From positions 1 to 64,000 of the forward strand of contig NZ_JAAOCA010000024.1 of the NCBI RefSeq assembly GCF_014694385.1: a stretch of 64,000 bases of DNA. The letters run 5' to 3'. A program made the translations under genes and the position numbers. Below are positions 16,551 to 25,766 of the stretch, piece by piece (the stretch's first letter is position 1; the number at the start of each line of letters is the position of its first letter). The notes beneath the pieces are model-generated. The model did not search any database. It worked only from the letters and a program-made list of their open reading frames with translations, and had not been told where the DNA came from. This DNA comes from Pseudomonas typographi. GTDB taxonomy: Bacteria; Pseudomonadota; Gammaproteobacteria; Pseudomonadales; Pseudomonadaceae.

Positions 16551-18554
16551 GTGCCACGCCTGTGCCTATTACTGCTGCTCGCCCTGGTTAGCCTCAACCT
16601 CAACGCCGCCACCGCCCCGGCCGACGCCAAACCCGCCGAGCCGGCCTTTGTCCAGGGCGGCTTGCTCGGCACCTTGGGCTCAAGCCTCGATGACCTGCAA
16701 GACTCGCTGAACCTCGACCAACACCTGCTCGACAGTTGGCGCCTGCGCACCGACCGGGCGGCGAGCGAGGCGGGCCAGTTGATCGAACAGCAAGTGACCG
16801 AGAACGGCCTCGGCTTGACACGGGATTTCGCGCTGCTCACGGCGGTGTGGGCCGCGACGTTTTTTGCGTTGTATTTTATCGCCCGCTGGCTATGGGCCAA
16901 GGCTGGCCACCAAGCAGTGTTCAAGCAGCGCAAGCGCCTGCATGGCGTGCTCGGCTACCTGTTGCGCTTTACCGTGCCGGCCCTCGTCGCGCTACCCGCG
17001 ACGCTGGCCGTGGCGCACCACGTGGCGCCGTCGATGGCCCACGCCCTGGCCTTGTGCTTGGCTTACGCTACCAGCAGTGGCGTGTTTTCCACCTCAGTGG
17101 TGTTGTGCGTGATCACCTTGTTCGACGCCGGCCACAAACGCGCGGCGGTGGCGGTATTGCGCCGGCATACGCCGCGGCCGCTGTTTTTGATCGGTTTTCT
17201 CGCCGCGCTCGGCGATGCCCTGAACAGCCCCAAAATTGCCCAGCAGTTGGGCAGTAACCTGACCGCCAGTATCGCCGTACTCAGCGGCTTGCTGGCCACC
17301 CTGCTGTTCGCCGCCGTGGTACTGCGCATGCGCAGGCCCGTGGCGCATTTGATCCGCAACCGAGGGTACCTGCAACGCCACCAGCACCCCGCGGTGCAAG
17401 AAACCCTGCGGATTTTCTCGGCACTGTGGTACTTGCCGATCCTGTTGATGATTCTGGTATCGATGGTGCACCTGATCGGTGCGGGGCAAGAAAGCCAACA
17501 AGGGCTGCAACGGGCCTTGATGACCACGATATTGCTCGTGAGCACGGTGTTTCTCAGCACTTTGGAAAGTCACCTGCTCAAGCCCTCGGCAACCAGCGCC
17601 AGCCACGCCCGGCCCTACCTGGAGCTGGTGCGCAGCCTGGCGCATGCGCTGGTGCGGGTGGCCATTGCGGTGGCATTCATCGAGCTACTGGGGCGTATTT
17701 GGGGCGTGTCGGTGCTGGCATTCGCGGCGCGCAACACGGTGGGCCGCGCGATCAGCGACTCGATCAGCTCGATCGGGCTGATCCTGTTGGTCACTTGGCT
17801 GCTGTGGGTGGTGATCGACACCGCCATCCAAGAGGCACTTAAGCCGGCCGTGGGCAAGCGCGCCAGCCGCCAGCCCAGTACTCGAGTCAAAACCATCCTG
17901 CCGATGCTGCGCAATGCGACCAAGCTCATACTGGCGGTGATCTGCGTGATCACCACCATGGCCAACTTGGGCATCAACGTGGGGCCGTTGATCGCCGGTG
18001 CCGGCGTGGTGGGTTTGGCCATAGGCTTCGGCTCGCAGCAATTGGTGCAAGACGTCATCACCGGGTTGTTCATCCTGATCGAAGACACCATCGCCATCGG
18101 CGACTGGGTGGTACTGGATTCCGGGCACGCCGGCACCGTCGAAAGCCTGACCATTCGCACCCTGCGCCTACGTGACGGCAAAGGTTTCGTGCATTCGGTG
18201 CCGTTCGGCCAGATCAAGGCCGTAACCAACCAATCGCGGCAGTTCGCCTACGCGTTTTTTTCGGTGCAAATCACCTATGACAGCGATGTGGACACGGCCA
18301 TGCGGCTGATTCGCGAAACAGCCGACGAGATCAAGAACGACATTCTGCTGCGCACCAGCCTGCAAGGCCCACTGCAATTGTTCGGGGTCGACAAGATGGA
18401 CCTGAACGGCATCACCCTGACCGCCCAGTTCCGTACCACCTCCGGCGGCCAGTACGGCGTGGGCCGCGCGTTCAACGAACGGCTGAAAAAACGCGTCGAT
18501 GCAGTGGATAATGTGCATTTCGCTCAATACCTGGTGCCGGTGGCCACACCTTGA
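16551..18554 (+). CDS. MscS-family mechanosensitive channel (YbiO-like)
   Basis: A 667-residue inner-membrane channel. A signal peptide (PRLCLLLLLALVSLNLNAA) is followed by a ~100-residue periplasmic segment. About ten further membrane helices follow, and the MscS core lies near residues 440-650. The pore-lining helix is GPLIAGAGVVGLAIGFGSQQLVQD, followed by VITGLFILIEDTIAIGDWV and the beta domain (GTVESLTIRTLRLRDGKG). It would release solutes on hypo-osmotic shock. GTG 16551 after CGGAG was chosen because it gives a clean signal peptide; the frame is open to 16470 inside codA. The length matches the large YbiO/MscM-type channels rather than the small MscS. Confidence 0.88.
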   Translation: MPRLCLLLLLALVSLNLNAATAPADAKPAEPAFVQGGLLGTLGSSLDDLQDSLNLDQHLLDSWRLRTDRAASEAGQLIEQQVTENGLGLTRDFALLTAVWAATFFALYFIARWLWAKAGHQAVFKQRKRLHGVLGYLLRFTVPALVALPATLAVAHHVAPSMAHALALCLAYATSSGVFSTSVVLCVITLFDAGHKRAAVAVLRRHTPRPLFLIGFLAALGDALNSPKIAQQLGSNLTASIAVLSGLLATLLFAAVVLRMRRPVAHLIRNRGYLQRHQHPAVQETLRIFSALWYLPILLMILVSMVHLIGAGQESQQGLQRALMTTILLVSTVFLSTLESHLLKPSATSASHARPYLELVRSLAHALVRVAIAVAFIELLGRIWGVSVLAFAARNTVGRAISDSISSIGLILLVTWLLWVVIDTAIQEALKPAVGKRASRQPSTRVKTILPMLRNATKLILAVICVITTMANLGINVGPLIAGAGVVGLAIGFGSQQLVQDVITGLFILIEDTIAIGDWVVLDSGHAGTVESLTIRTLRLRDGKGFVHSVPFGQIKAVTNQSRQFAYAFFSVQITYDSDVDTAMRLIRETADEIKNDILLRTSLQGPLQLFGVDKMDLNGITLTAQFRTTSGGQYGVGRAFNERLKKRVDAVDNVHFAQYLVPVATP

Positions 18555-18697
18555 GCCAACGCGCCGGGCAAAGCACGCGCTGAGGGGCCCCAGGCGTTTC
18601 CGCCCAGCAGGCTGCTGGGGTATGCTGCGCAGCGGCGCCGCCAAGGCCACACCTTCGTACGGCACCGTAGTTAACCCGCTCCCCAAGGATTTTGCAC

Positions 18698-19138
18698 ATG
18701 GCTCAGCGCTTGCTTATCTTGAACGGCCCCAACTTGAATATGCTCGGCTTACGCGAACCCGGCATCTATGGCAGCGAGACCCTGGCCGATGTTGAAGCGA
18801 TGTGCGTCGCCACCGCCAAGGCCCACGGTTTCGACGCCGAGTGCAAGCAGACCAACCACGAAGGCCAGATGATCGACTGGATTCACGCCGCGCGCGGCAC
18901 CATCGACGGCATCGTGATCAACCCAGGCGCTTGGACCCATACCTCGGTGGCCATTCATGACGCGTTCGCCGCCGCCGAAGTGCCGGTGCTCGAAGTGCAC
19001 ATCTCTAACGTGCACAAGCGCGAAGCCTTCCGCCATCACTCCTATGTGTCGTTGATTGCCGTCGGCGTAATCGCCGGGCTTGGCACGCACGGGTATAAGC
19101 TTGCGATCGATCATTTTGCGCTGCTGTTGAAACAATAA
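18698..19138 (+). CDS. aroQ: Type II 3-dehydroquinate dehydratase
   Basis: A 146-residue enzyme of the shikimate pathway, converting 3-dehydroquinate to 3-dehydroshikimate. The family start LLILNGPNLNMLGLREPGIYG carries the catalytic Arg and Tyr. NHEGQMIDWIH and NPGAWTHTSVAIHDA are substrate-site motifs. HISNVHKREAFRHHSY carries the catalytic His. ATG 18698 follows AAGGA. Type II enzymes form dodecamers in the cytoplasm. It is here a single gene, not linked to accBC as in many Pseudomonas genomes, so this may be one of two or more aroQ copies. Confidence 0.93.
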   Translation: MAQRLLILNGPNLNMLGLREPGIYGSETLADVEAMCVATAKAHGFDAECKQTNHEGQMIDWIHAARGTIDGIVINPGAWTHTSVAIHDAFAAAEVPVLEVHISNVHKREAFRHHSYVSLIAVGVIAGLGTHGYKLAIDHFALLLKQ

Positions 19139-19305
19139 CCTCTACGGCGGGCACCAGGCCGCGCGCTTCAGGCAGCCTGCCCCTGGCTTTTAACTAACGT
19201 GCCTCTTGCGCCCCCTACGGGCCTGGCCGCGACCCGATGCTTGCCCCCCCCGCGGGGCTCTGTTACTTAAATGCACTGTTTCACGCCACCTGAGGAAAGC
19301 CACTT

Positions 19306-19776
19306 ATGTCCGTCGCGTCGGTTCGCGCTTGGTTCGAGCAACATGCCCCTGACATCACCGTGATCGAAACCGGCCAAAGCACCGCCACCGTGCAGCAGGC
19401 AGCCGAGGTTCATGGTGTGGCCCCCGGGCAGATCGCCAAAACCCTTTCTTTGCGTGTGGGCGAGCGTACCGTACTGGTGGTGGCGCGGGGCGACGCCCGC
19501 CTGGACAACCGCAAGCTGAAGCAAGCCTTCGGTGCCAAGGCCAAGATGCTCGACGCCGATACGGTGATGGCGCTTACCGGCCATCCAGTGGGCGGGGTTT
19601 GCCCGTTCGGCTTGGCTACGCCGTTGCCGGTGTATTGTGACGAGTCGCTCAAAGCCTTCGATGAAGTGCTGCCCGCGGCCGGCGGCACCCACTCTGCAGT
19701 GCGCCTGGCACCGCAGCGCCTGGCGGCCCTCACCGGCGCCGAATGGATCGACGTGACCCAGCCCACTACCGCTTGA
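19306..19776 (+). CDS. YbaK/EbsC-family aminoacyl-tRNA deacylase
   Basis: A 156-residue protein with the YbaK/ProX editing fold. It shows the conserved lysine in GQIAKTLSLRV, VVARGDARLDNRKLKQAFGAK, and the GHPVGGVCPFGL loop that forms the active site. Members hydrolyse mis-charged tRNAs, such as Cys- or Ala-tRNAPro. Which tRNA is edited here cannot be said. It precedes two DUF202 genes by 26 and 403 bases in the same direction. Confidence 0.88.
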   Translation: MSVASVRAWFEQHAPDITVIETGQSTATVQQAAEVHGVAPGQIAKTLSLRVGERTVLVVARGDARLDNRKLKQAFGAKAKMLDADTVMALTGHPVGGVCPFGLATPLPVYCDESLKAFDEVLPAAGGTHSAVRLAPQRLAALTGAEWIDVTQPTTA

Positions 19777-19802
19777 CCCCCCTCCCCAGCCGAGCACTCC
19801 AC

Positions 19803-20177
19803 ATGGAACCTCGCAGTAAACTCAGCCAGCGCCTATTGCCGGGCGGCAGCGAACCCGACCCACGCTTCACCCTGGCCAATGAGCGCACCTTTTTGGCCTG
19901 GATCCGCACCTCGTTGGCCTTGATGGCCGGTGGCATTGCCGTAGAAGCGTTCACCGCCGACGTGTTCATGCCTGAAATCCGCAAGGTACTGGCCATTGCC
20001 CTGCTCTTGCTGGGCATGTTGCTCAGCGCCAGCGCTTGCGTGCGTTGGCTCAACGTCGAGCGGGCCATGCGCCGCCAGGCGCCGTTGCCACTGCCGCTGC
20101 TGGTGCCGGTGCTGTCGTTTGGCGGCGCGTTGGTGACCGCGGTGCTGGTGGTATTCGTCGCCTTGCGCAGCCTGTAA
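19803..20177 (+). CDS. DUF202 membrane protein (YidH-like)
   Basis: A 124-residue inner-membrane protein of the DUF202/YidH family. The signature DPRFTLANERTFLAWIRTSLALMAGG includes the first membrane helix. Two more helices follow (KVLAIALLLLGMLLSASA and the C-terminal VPVLSFGGALVTAVLVVFVAL). Function unknown. The ATG follows the YbaK stop by 26 bases, and the next DUF202 gene starts 2 bases after its stop, as in the E. coli yidH-yidG pair. Confidence 0.87.
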   Translation: MEPRSKLSQRLLPGGSEPDPRFTLANERTFLAWIRTSLALMAGGIAVEAFTADVFMPEIRKVLAIALLLLGMLLSASACVRWLNVERAMRRQAPLPLPLLVPVLSFGGALVTAVLVVFVALRSL

Positions 20178-20179
20178 GC

Positions 20180-20506
20180 GTGGCTGGCCTACGTGGGCAT
20201 CAAGATGCCGGCCTGCAGCCGGAGCGCACGCTGCTCGCCTGGCGCCGTACCTTGTTCTCGCTGGTGGGCGCGAGCATGCTGTTCCTGCGCTGGGTACCGC
20301 AGCATGGGCCCTTCGCCGCGTCGCTGGTGGCGCTGGCGTTACTCGCTGGCGGAGGCATCTGGCTGGGGCAGTGGCGGCATTATCGAATCAACGTCGAAGG
20401 CATCAGCCAAAACCGTGCGCCCTCACCTGTGCTGGAGATTCTCGCGTTAGGGGGCACCGCGTGTGCGTTGGGGGGGTTGGGCCTGTATGTGGTGGCCGCG
20501 TTCTAA
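20180..20506 (+). CDS. DUF202 membrane protein (YidG-like)
   Basis: A 108-residue, three-helix membrane protein with the shorter DUF202 signature LQPERTLLAWRRTLFSLVGASML. GTG 20180 was chosen because it lies immediately after the previous stop and gives the expected short N-terminus; the longer open frame overlaps the YidH-like gene. Translational coupling of the two genes is likely. Function unknown. It is convergent with the Kef-type antiporter gene (20 bases apart). Confidence 0.82.
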   Translation: MAGLRGHQDAGLQPERTLLAWRRTLFSLVGASMLFLRWVPQHGPFAASLVALALLAGGGIWLGQWRHYRINVEGISQNRAPSPVLEILALGGTACALGGLGLYVVAAF

Positions 20507-20525
20507 CAGCGCCGCTGCCGAATGG

Positions 20526-22340
20526 TTATCCGGGCGCATCACGCGCTTCGTCTTGCTCGTCGGCAGCGAACAACCGTGCCAGTTCTGCGCGAGCTTGTTC
20601 GGCACTTTGCAGCACTTTGGCTGCGTCGTCATAGACCAGGTGCTGGGCGCGCAATACCTGCTCATCATGCTGGCGAAAGCGCTGGATCCGCGCCTGCGCT
20701 TGGGCCTCGCTCAGGCCCAAGCCAAGCAATGCCAACCGAGCCATTTCCAGGCTTGAATGGTAGGTTTCACGCACCGGCTTGGCGCCCAGGTCGACTAGCT
20801 TGTGCACGTGCTGGCGGTTGCGCGCCCGGGCGATGATGCGAATGTGCGGGTACAACCGCGCCACCAGGGCCGCGGTTTTGAGGTTGGTGTCGGGGTCATT
20901 GGTGGCAATCACAAAATATTCGGCCTGCTCCACCTTGGCCGCACGCAGGATTTCTTCGCGCAGCGGGTCGCCGTAGAACACCGGCAGGCCGCCAAAGCTG
21001 CGCGAAAGCTCGATGGTCTCCACCGAGGTGTCCAAAGCTACAAAGGGGATTTTCTGCGCACGCAGGATCCGCGCGACGATCTGGCCCATGCGGCCCATAC
21101 CGGCAATCACCACGCGCGGGGTATCGGTATCAATGGCGCGGTACTCGTCTGGCACGGCACGCGCCGGGCTGTCCGGCTTTGCCAGCCAACGCTGGCCCAG
21201 CAGCAACATCGGAGGCGTGAACGCCATCGAGAGTGTAATCGTCAGCACCAGCAGGCCATGCAAATGGGGGTCGAACAAGCCCTGGTCCGCGCCTAATTGG
21301 AAGACCACGAAAGCAAACTCACCACCGGCGGCTAGTACCAAGCCCAGGCGTAGCGCGCTGCGCCGCGACAAACCCGCGGCCAAGCGCCCGATGAACCACA
21401 ACAACGGCAGCTTGGTAAACAGCAGCAGCAGCGTCAGGCCCAGCACCAACAGGGGGCTCGCCAGTAACAGGCCGAGATCGGCGCCCATGCCCACACTCAT
21501 GAAGAACAGCCCCAGCAGCAGCCCCTTGAACGGTTCTATCTGCGCCTCGAGCTCATGGCGGTATTCCGAGTCGGCCAATAGTAGCCCGGCCAAAAACGCC
21601 CCCAACGCCATGGAGACACCGGCCAGGTCCATCAGCCAAGCCGTACCGATCACTACCAGCAACGCCGTGGCGGTGGACACTTCGCGTATGCCGGTGCGGG
21701 CGACGATGCGAAACACCGGCCGCAACAAGTAACGCCCGCCCACCACCACCACCGCGATACTGCCGAGGATGCGCAGGCCATGTTCCAGCGCCTGCTCGTG
21801 CGGCAACGGCTGGCTGGCACCGGCCAGCAGAGGCACGACGGCGATCAACGGGATCGCGGCAATATCCTGGAACAGCAAAATGGCGAATGCCAGGCGGCCA
21901 TGGGGGGCGGTCAACTCTTTACGTTCAGAGAGGCTTTGCAGGCCAAAGGCCGTGGACGACAATGCCAAGCCCAAGCCTAGCAATACGGCGCTGTTCAGCG
22001 GTTGGCCGAAACCGAGCAGTGCGACCGAGCCAATGACCAGCGCGGTGAGCAGCACCTGGGCCAACCCCACACCGAATACGGATTTGCGCATCACCCACAG
22101 CCGCCGCGGCGACAGTTCCAGCCCGATGATGAACAACAACAGGACCACGCCCAATTCGGAGATGTGCGCGATGCTTTCGGTGTTGCTGACCCACCCCAGG
22201 GCTTCCGGGCCAATTACCACGCCGGCAAGCAGGTAGCCGATTACCGCCCCCATTTGCAGGCGCCTGGCCAACGGCACGGCGATTACGGCGGCGAATAAAA
22301 AGACAACGGCGGCTTCGAGCAAATTGCCCTCGGCAGGCAT
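20526..22340 (-). CDS. CPA2 K+/H+ antiporter with TrkA-N domain (KefB/KefC type)
   Basis: A 604-residue inner-membrane antiporter. About 12 helices occupy residues 1-385, including MGAVIGYLLAGVVIGPEALG, SELGVVLLLFIIGLELSP and LLGLGLALSSTAFGLQ. A cytoplasmic nucleotide-binding TrkA-N domain follows from ~residue 400 (RVVIAGMGRMGQIVARILRAQ) and a C-terminal coiled segment. KefB/KefC release K+ and acidify the cytoplasm upon electrophile stress under glutathione control. No KefF/KefG ancillary gene is adjacent. The start at 22340 follows AGGAGC. Confidence 0.9.
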   Translation of the reverse strand: MPAEGNLLEAAVVFLFAAVIAVPLARRLQMGAVIGYLLAGVVIGPEALGWVSNTESIAHISELGVVLLLFIIGLELSPRRLWVMRKSVFGVGLAQVLLTALVIGSVALLGFGQPLNSAVLLGLGLALSSTAFGLQSLSERKELTAPHGRLAFAILLFQDIAAIPLIAVVPLLAGASQPLPHEQALEHGLRILGSIAVVVVGGRYLLRPVFRIVARTGIREVSTATALLVVIGTAWLMDLAGVSMALGAFLAGLLLADSEYRHELEAQIEPFKGLLLGLFFMSVGMGADLGLLLASPLLVLGLTLLLLFTKLPLLWFIGRLAAGLSRRSALRLGLVLAAGGEFAFVVFQLGADQGLFDPHLHGLLVLTITLSMAFTPPMLLLGQRWLAKPDSPARAVPDEYRAIDTDTPRVVIAGMGRMGQIVARILRAQKIPFVALDTSVETIELSRSFGGLPVFYGDPLREEILRAAKVEQAEYFVIATNDPDTNLKTAALVARLYPHIRIIARARNRQHVHKLVDLGAKPVRETYHSSLEMARLALLGLGLSEAQAQARIQRFRQHDEQVLRAQHLVYDDAAKVLQSAEQARAELARLFAADEQDEARDAPG

Positions 22341-22358
22341 GGGCGCTCCTTATCCCGG

Positions 22359-22727
22359 CTAGTACGCGGTAGGGTCGACGAATTCGCGTACCTTGGCAAT
22401 CACTGCATCGATGTCGAAAGGCTTGTCGAACACCGCGGCGAACAGCTCGGGGTTGCTGCGCCCGATCGGGCCTTGGGCCCCGCTCATGAGCAGAATCGGC
22501 ATGTGTGAGCCGGCTGGGCGGGCGCGAATGGCCTTGGCGAACTCCAGGCCGTCCATCACCGGCATCATGAAGTCGGTGATGACCAGCGCGGGGCGCTCGC
22601 GGTCGAGCACTTCGAGCCCTTTTTTGCCATTGCTGGCCTTGACCACCATGTACCCTTCATCCTCCAAGGCGTAGCCCAGGATATCGGCGATAAGGTACTC
22701 GTCGTCGACGATCAGGATGGTAGACAT
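22359..22727 (-). CDS. Single-domain response regulator (CheY-like)
   Basis: A 122-residue receiver domain without an output domain. The acidic pocket is IVDDEYLIAD, the phospho-acceptor Asp lies in LVITDFMMPVMDGLEF, the switch Thr/Ser in ILLMSGAQ and the conserved Lys in VFDKPFDIDAV. The start was moved to the internal Met (22727), which gives the standard receiver N-terminus. It begins 22 bases after the stop of the KaiC-like gene in the same direction, so the two are probably co-transcribed and may form a signalling pair. No histidine kinase is adjacent. Confidence 0.88.
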   Translation of the reverse strand: MSTILIVDDEYLIADILGYALEDEGYMVVKASNGKKGLEVLDRERPALVITDFMMPVMDGLEFAKAIRARPAGSHMPILLMSGAQGPIGRSNPELFAAVFDKPFDIDAVIAKVREFVDPTAY

Positions 22728-22749
22728 TGTCGAATCAATCTGGCTGGCA

Positions 22750-24192
22750 TTAGCGGCTCTCGGGCACCGAGGCACTGCCCGTGAGAACGGCCTCTGCCTG
22801 GGTGAAGGCTTTTATCAGTTCCACACCGTGCTCGCCGATGACCAATTCCCTGAGCGATGCATCGTAGTTACTGTCTCTGATTTTCAGAATGGTCATGCAG
22901 CGCTTAAGTTCAGAGACATGTTCAACGAAACGCATCACGATCACATTGTCGACGATGCTTGAAAGGTCTGGCAGCGGCGCATTGATTTCTGGGCTGAACA
23001 AACCCCGTAATTCATAGGTTGCCATCACGGTGACGCCGCGGGCGCGCAGCTCGCTGATCAGGGCGGTGAAATAATCGCCCAGCCGCGCCGGGTTGCCGTT
23101 GGTCCGGGTCATCCCGCCCAGGCTGTCGATCAGCACACGCTTGATGCCATGCTGGCTAACCAGGGCAAGCAGACGCTCGCCCAGGCCGTCCATCAGCCCC
23201 TGGGTAATGGGTTGCCATTGCATGTGCAGGGCCCCGCTGGCCTCTAGTTTCTGCAGGTCGACGCCCAAGGCCCGCGCCTTCACCACCAGGCGCTGGGCGC
23301 TTTCGTGAAAGCCAAAGTGCAGCGCTGGTGCCTCAGGGGTGGCGGCGGATAGAAAATGGATGCCCAGGGAGGTTTTGCCCACACCCGACGGGCCCATGAC
23401 CAGCGTAGAAGACGACTGCGACAAGCCACCGCCGATCAGCTTATCGAGCTGGGCGATACCGCTGGTGACGCGCCGGGGCTCGAAATCCTCTTCAAGCATT
23501 GGGTGCACGTACAGGCTTTCTAGCCTTGGGTACACCACCAGCCCGTCGTCGGTGATCTCGCATTCGTGCAACCCCGATAGCGCGCCGCTACCGCGGGTTT
23601 TGCGCAGCTGGATGCGGCGAACCGAGCGCGTACCGAACAGCTCTTCGCCCATTTCGATAACGCCATCGACCATGGTGTGCTCGGGGCTGCCGTCATCGAG
23701 CCGGGCGCTGGTAAGAAACAACACCGTGCAACCAGCAAAAGCCGCATGGCCCTGCAATTCGGAGATGAATTTCTTGGTGTCGAGCTGCGAATCGGCTTTG
23801 GAGCGCGCATTGAGCAAGCCGTCGACGATCAGCACGGTTGCCTTCTGCCGGCTGATCTCACGGCGCAGCAGCTTGACCACCTCATCGAGCCCTTCATTTT
23901 CGAGGGTGTCGAAGGCGCTGACGAACTGGATATCGCCGCCAATGCGAGAAGCGTCGAAAAAGCTCAACGTAGACAAATATTGGAACAGCCGCTCATGGGA
24001 TTCGGACAGCAGCGTGACCACCAGCACCCGCCCGCCTTGGCGTGCGTGAAAAAAGCCCAGTTGGTTGGCCAGGATCGTTTTGCCCGACCCCGGGCGGCCT
24101 TGGACGATGTACGAGGCCCCCGCGACCAGCCCACCCTTGAACAAGGCATCGAGGCCCGCGATCCCGCTTTCTAGGCGCTTTAGCTTATCCAA
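22750..24192 (-). CDS. KaiC-like double-domain ATPase
   Basis: A ~480-residue protein with two RecA/KaiC-type ATPase domains. Domain 1 has Walker A GRPGSGKT and Walker B-like TVLIVDGLL. Domain 2 has Walker A GPSGVGKT and Walker B-like RVLIDSLGG. Each domain begins with the KaiC-type (SG)IAxLDxLxxGGL entry. KaiB and KaiA are absent, so this is a signalling relative rather than a clock set. By eye the paired catalytic glutamates of cyanobacterial KaiC appear reduced to one in each domain (LLSESHER; FHESAQ). The frame is open to 24270, but the N-terminal stretch is not family-like; TTG 24192 (LDKLKRLESGIAGLD) is the chosen, uncertain start. Linked to the receiver gene downstream. Confidence 0.82.
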   Translation of the reverse strand: MDKLKRLESGIAGLDALFKGGLVAGASYIVQGRPGSGKTILANQLGFFHARQGGRVLVVTLLSESHERLFQYLSTLSFFDASRIGGDIQFVSAFDTLENEGLDEVVKLLRREISRQKATVLIVDGLLNARSKADSQLDTKKFISELQGHAAFAGCTVLFLTSARLDDGSPEHTMVDGVIEMGEELFGTRSVRRIQLRKTRGSGALSGLHECEITDDGLVVYPRLESLYVHPMLEEDFEPRRVTSGIAQLDKLIGGGLSQSSSTLVMGPSGVGKTSLGIHFLSAATPEAPALHFGFHESAQRLVVKARALGVDLQKLEASGALHMQWQPITQGLMDGLGERLLALVSQHGIKRVLIDSLGGMTRTNGNPARLGDYFTALISELRARGVTVMATYELRGLFSPEINAPLPDLSSIVDNVIVMRFVEHVSELKRCMTILKIRDSNYDASLRELVIGEHGVELIKAFTQAEAVLTGSASVPESR

Positions 24193-24410
24193 GTTCGGCC
24201 CTGCCTGTAGTGATAAACGCAGGCGAGCGCACCGCCAGCGCGCACCCGCTAGAAAAATGATTAAGGGCACAGAGCTTACAATGGTTTGCGTAAAAAATGG
24301 AGGTCAAACCACGGCATCACGAACTTTAGCGCGGTAAACAGTATCTTCGGTTCAACTTTGCACATACCGGTGTAGTCCAACCAGCACTGTTTAGCCGAAG
24401 AAGCGTCCCC

Positions 24411-25760
24411 ATGAGTTTTATTCTATGCCTGAGTGTAATGGGCGTGCTGCTATTGATGCTTGCGTTGGCCTCGGCCTATTTACGCTGGCTGCCGGTCACC
24501 ACCTCAGCGGTGTGCCTGGCATTTGGTTTTGCCATCGGGCCAGCCGGGTTGGGCTTGGTCAACCTTGAGATCGTCAGCGCCAGCCCCTGGTTGGAGCGCC
24601 TGGCAGAGGTAGCTGTGTTGTTTTCGTTGTTCGGCACGGGCATCAAACTGCGCCTGGGGTTTCAACGCAGCGCCTGGCGAGCGGCCTATTGCCTGGCGGG
24701 GCCGGTGATGATCGCCAGCATATTCGGCGTAGCGGCGGTGGCGCATTACCTTCTCGGCCTGGATTGGGGGCTGGCACTGCTGGTGGGGGCCATGCTCGCG
24801 CCCACCGATCCGGTGCTGGCCAACATGGTACAAGTCAGCAGTGCCCAAGACGCCGACCGCCTGCGCTTTGGCTTGTCGGGTGAGGCCGGGCTCAACGACG
24901 GCACGGCGTTCCCCTTTGTGCTACTGAGCCTGCTGCTGATCGAACACGGCGGCTGGGACAGCCAATGGCTGACTGGCTGGCTGTTGCGCGATGTACTTTG
25001 GGCAGTGCCGGTGGGCCTGGGCACAGGCTATGGCTTGGGCTGGTTGATCGGCTATTGGATGATCAACCTGCGGGTGCGCCATGACGACAGCACGCTATCG
25101 CCCAACGACTTCTTGGCCCTGGCGTTGATCGCGGTGGCCTACGTGGTGGCTTACGCCCTCGATGCCTACGCGTTTCTCGCGGTGTTCGCCGCGGGCCTTG
25201 GGGTTCGCCAAGCCGAAGCGCGGCTGTCGGACTCCGAAGTACCCTCCGAGCATTTGACCCAACCGGTACTCGGCCATCATGAAAAACCTGTCGAGGAAGC
25301 GACCGTGGCGGACGTCGACACACTTGAAAAACCCCAGTTGGCCGCGGGGGTGATGATGGGTGACATGCTGGCCTTCGGCAGCTTGGTGGAGCGTGCCATG
25401 GAAGTGGCCCTGATCACCTTGCTCGGCGCCCTGCTCTGGCGCTATTGGGCCTGGCCGGCGGTGATACTGGGTGCGGCGCTGTTCTGTGTGATCCGCCCGC
25501 TGATGGTGTGGCTGCTGGGGGGCAGCCGGCGCCTGCTCAGTAGCCACCAGCGGGCGTTACTGGGCTGGTTCGGCATCCGCGGCATCGGTTCGTTGTACTA
25601 CCTGTGCTTTGCCCTTAACCACCATTTGCCCAGTGCAGCGACGCAGGTAGTGGTGCCACTGACATTAACGGTGGTGGGCCTGAGCATCGTGGTCCATGGG
25701 TTGAGCGTGCAACCCTTGCTCGACCACTATCGGCGCCGTACCGAGCGCGCCGGTACATAA
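24411..25760 (+). CDS. CPA1 Na+(K+)/H+ antiporter (NhaP-like)
   Basis: A 449-residue, ~12-helix cation/proton antiporter. Motifs of the CPA1 family are visible: AVLFSLFGTGIKLRL, LLVGAMLAPTDPVLANMVQ, and the ion-binding GLSGEAGLNDGTAFPFVLL with its conserved Asp. GWFGIRGIGSLYYLCFAL lies in the last helices. It would exchange Na+ or K+ for protons across the inner membrane. It is divergent from the KaiC-like gene; the ~140-220 bases between them hold the promoters. Convergent, 6 bases from the DUF72 gene. Confidence 0.88.
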   Translation: MSFILCLSVMGVLLLMLALASAYLRWLPVTTSAVCLAFGFAIGPAGLGLVNLEIVSASPWLERLAEVAVLFSLFGTGIKLRLGFQRSAWRAAYCLAGPVMIASIFGVAAVAHYLLGLDWGLALLVGAMLAPTDPVLANMVQVSSAQDADRLRFGLSGEAGLNDGTAFPFVLLSLLLIEHGGWDSQWLTGWLLRDVLWAVPVGLGTGYGLGWLIGYWMINLRVRHDDSTLSPNDFLALALIAVAYVVAYALDAYAFLAVFAAGLGVRQAEARLSDSEVPSEHLTQPVLGHHEKPVEEATVADVDTLEKPQLAAGVMMGDMLAFGSLVERAMEVALITLLGALLWRYWAWPAVILGAALFCVIRPLMVWLLGGSRRLLSSHQRALLGWFGIRGIGSLYYLCFALNHHLPSAATQVVVPLTLTVVGLSIVVHGLSVQPLLDHYRRRTERAGT

Positions 25761-25766
25761 CCACCG

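Noticed and set aside
15740..16933. A 397-codon minus-strand frame across codA and the MscS gene start
   Set aside because: It crosses two real genes on the other strand, and its sequence shows no domain motif.
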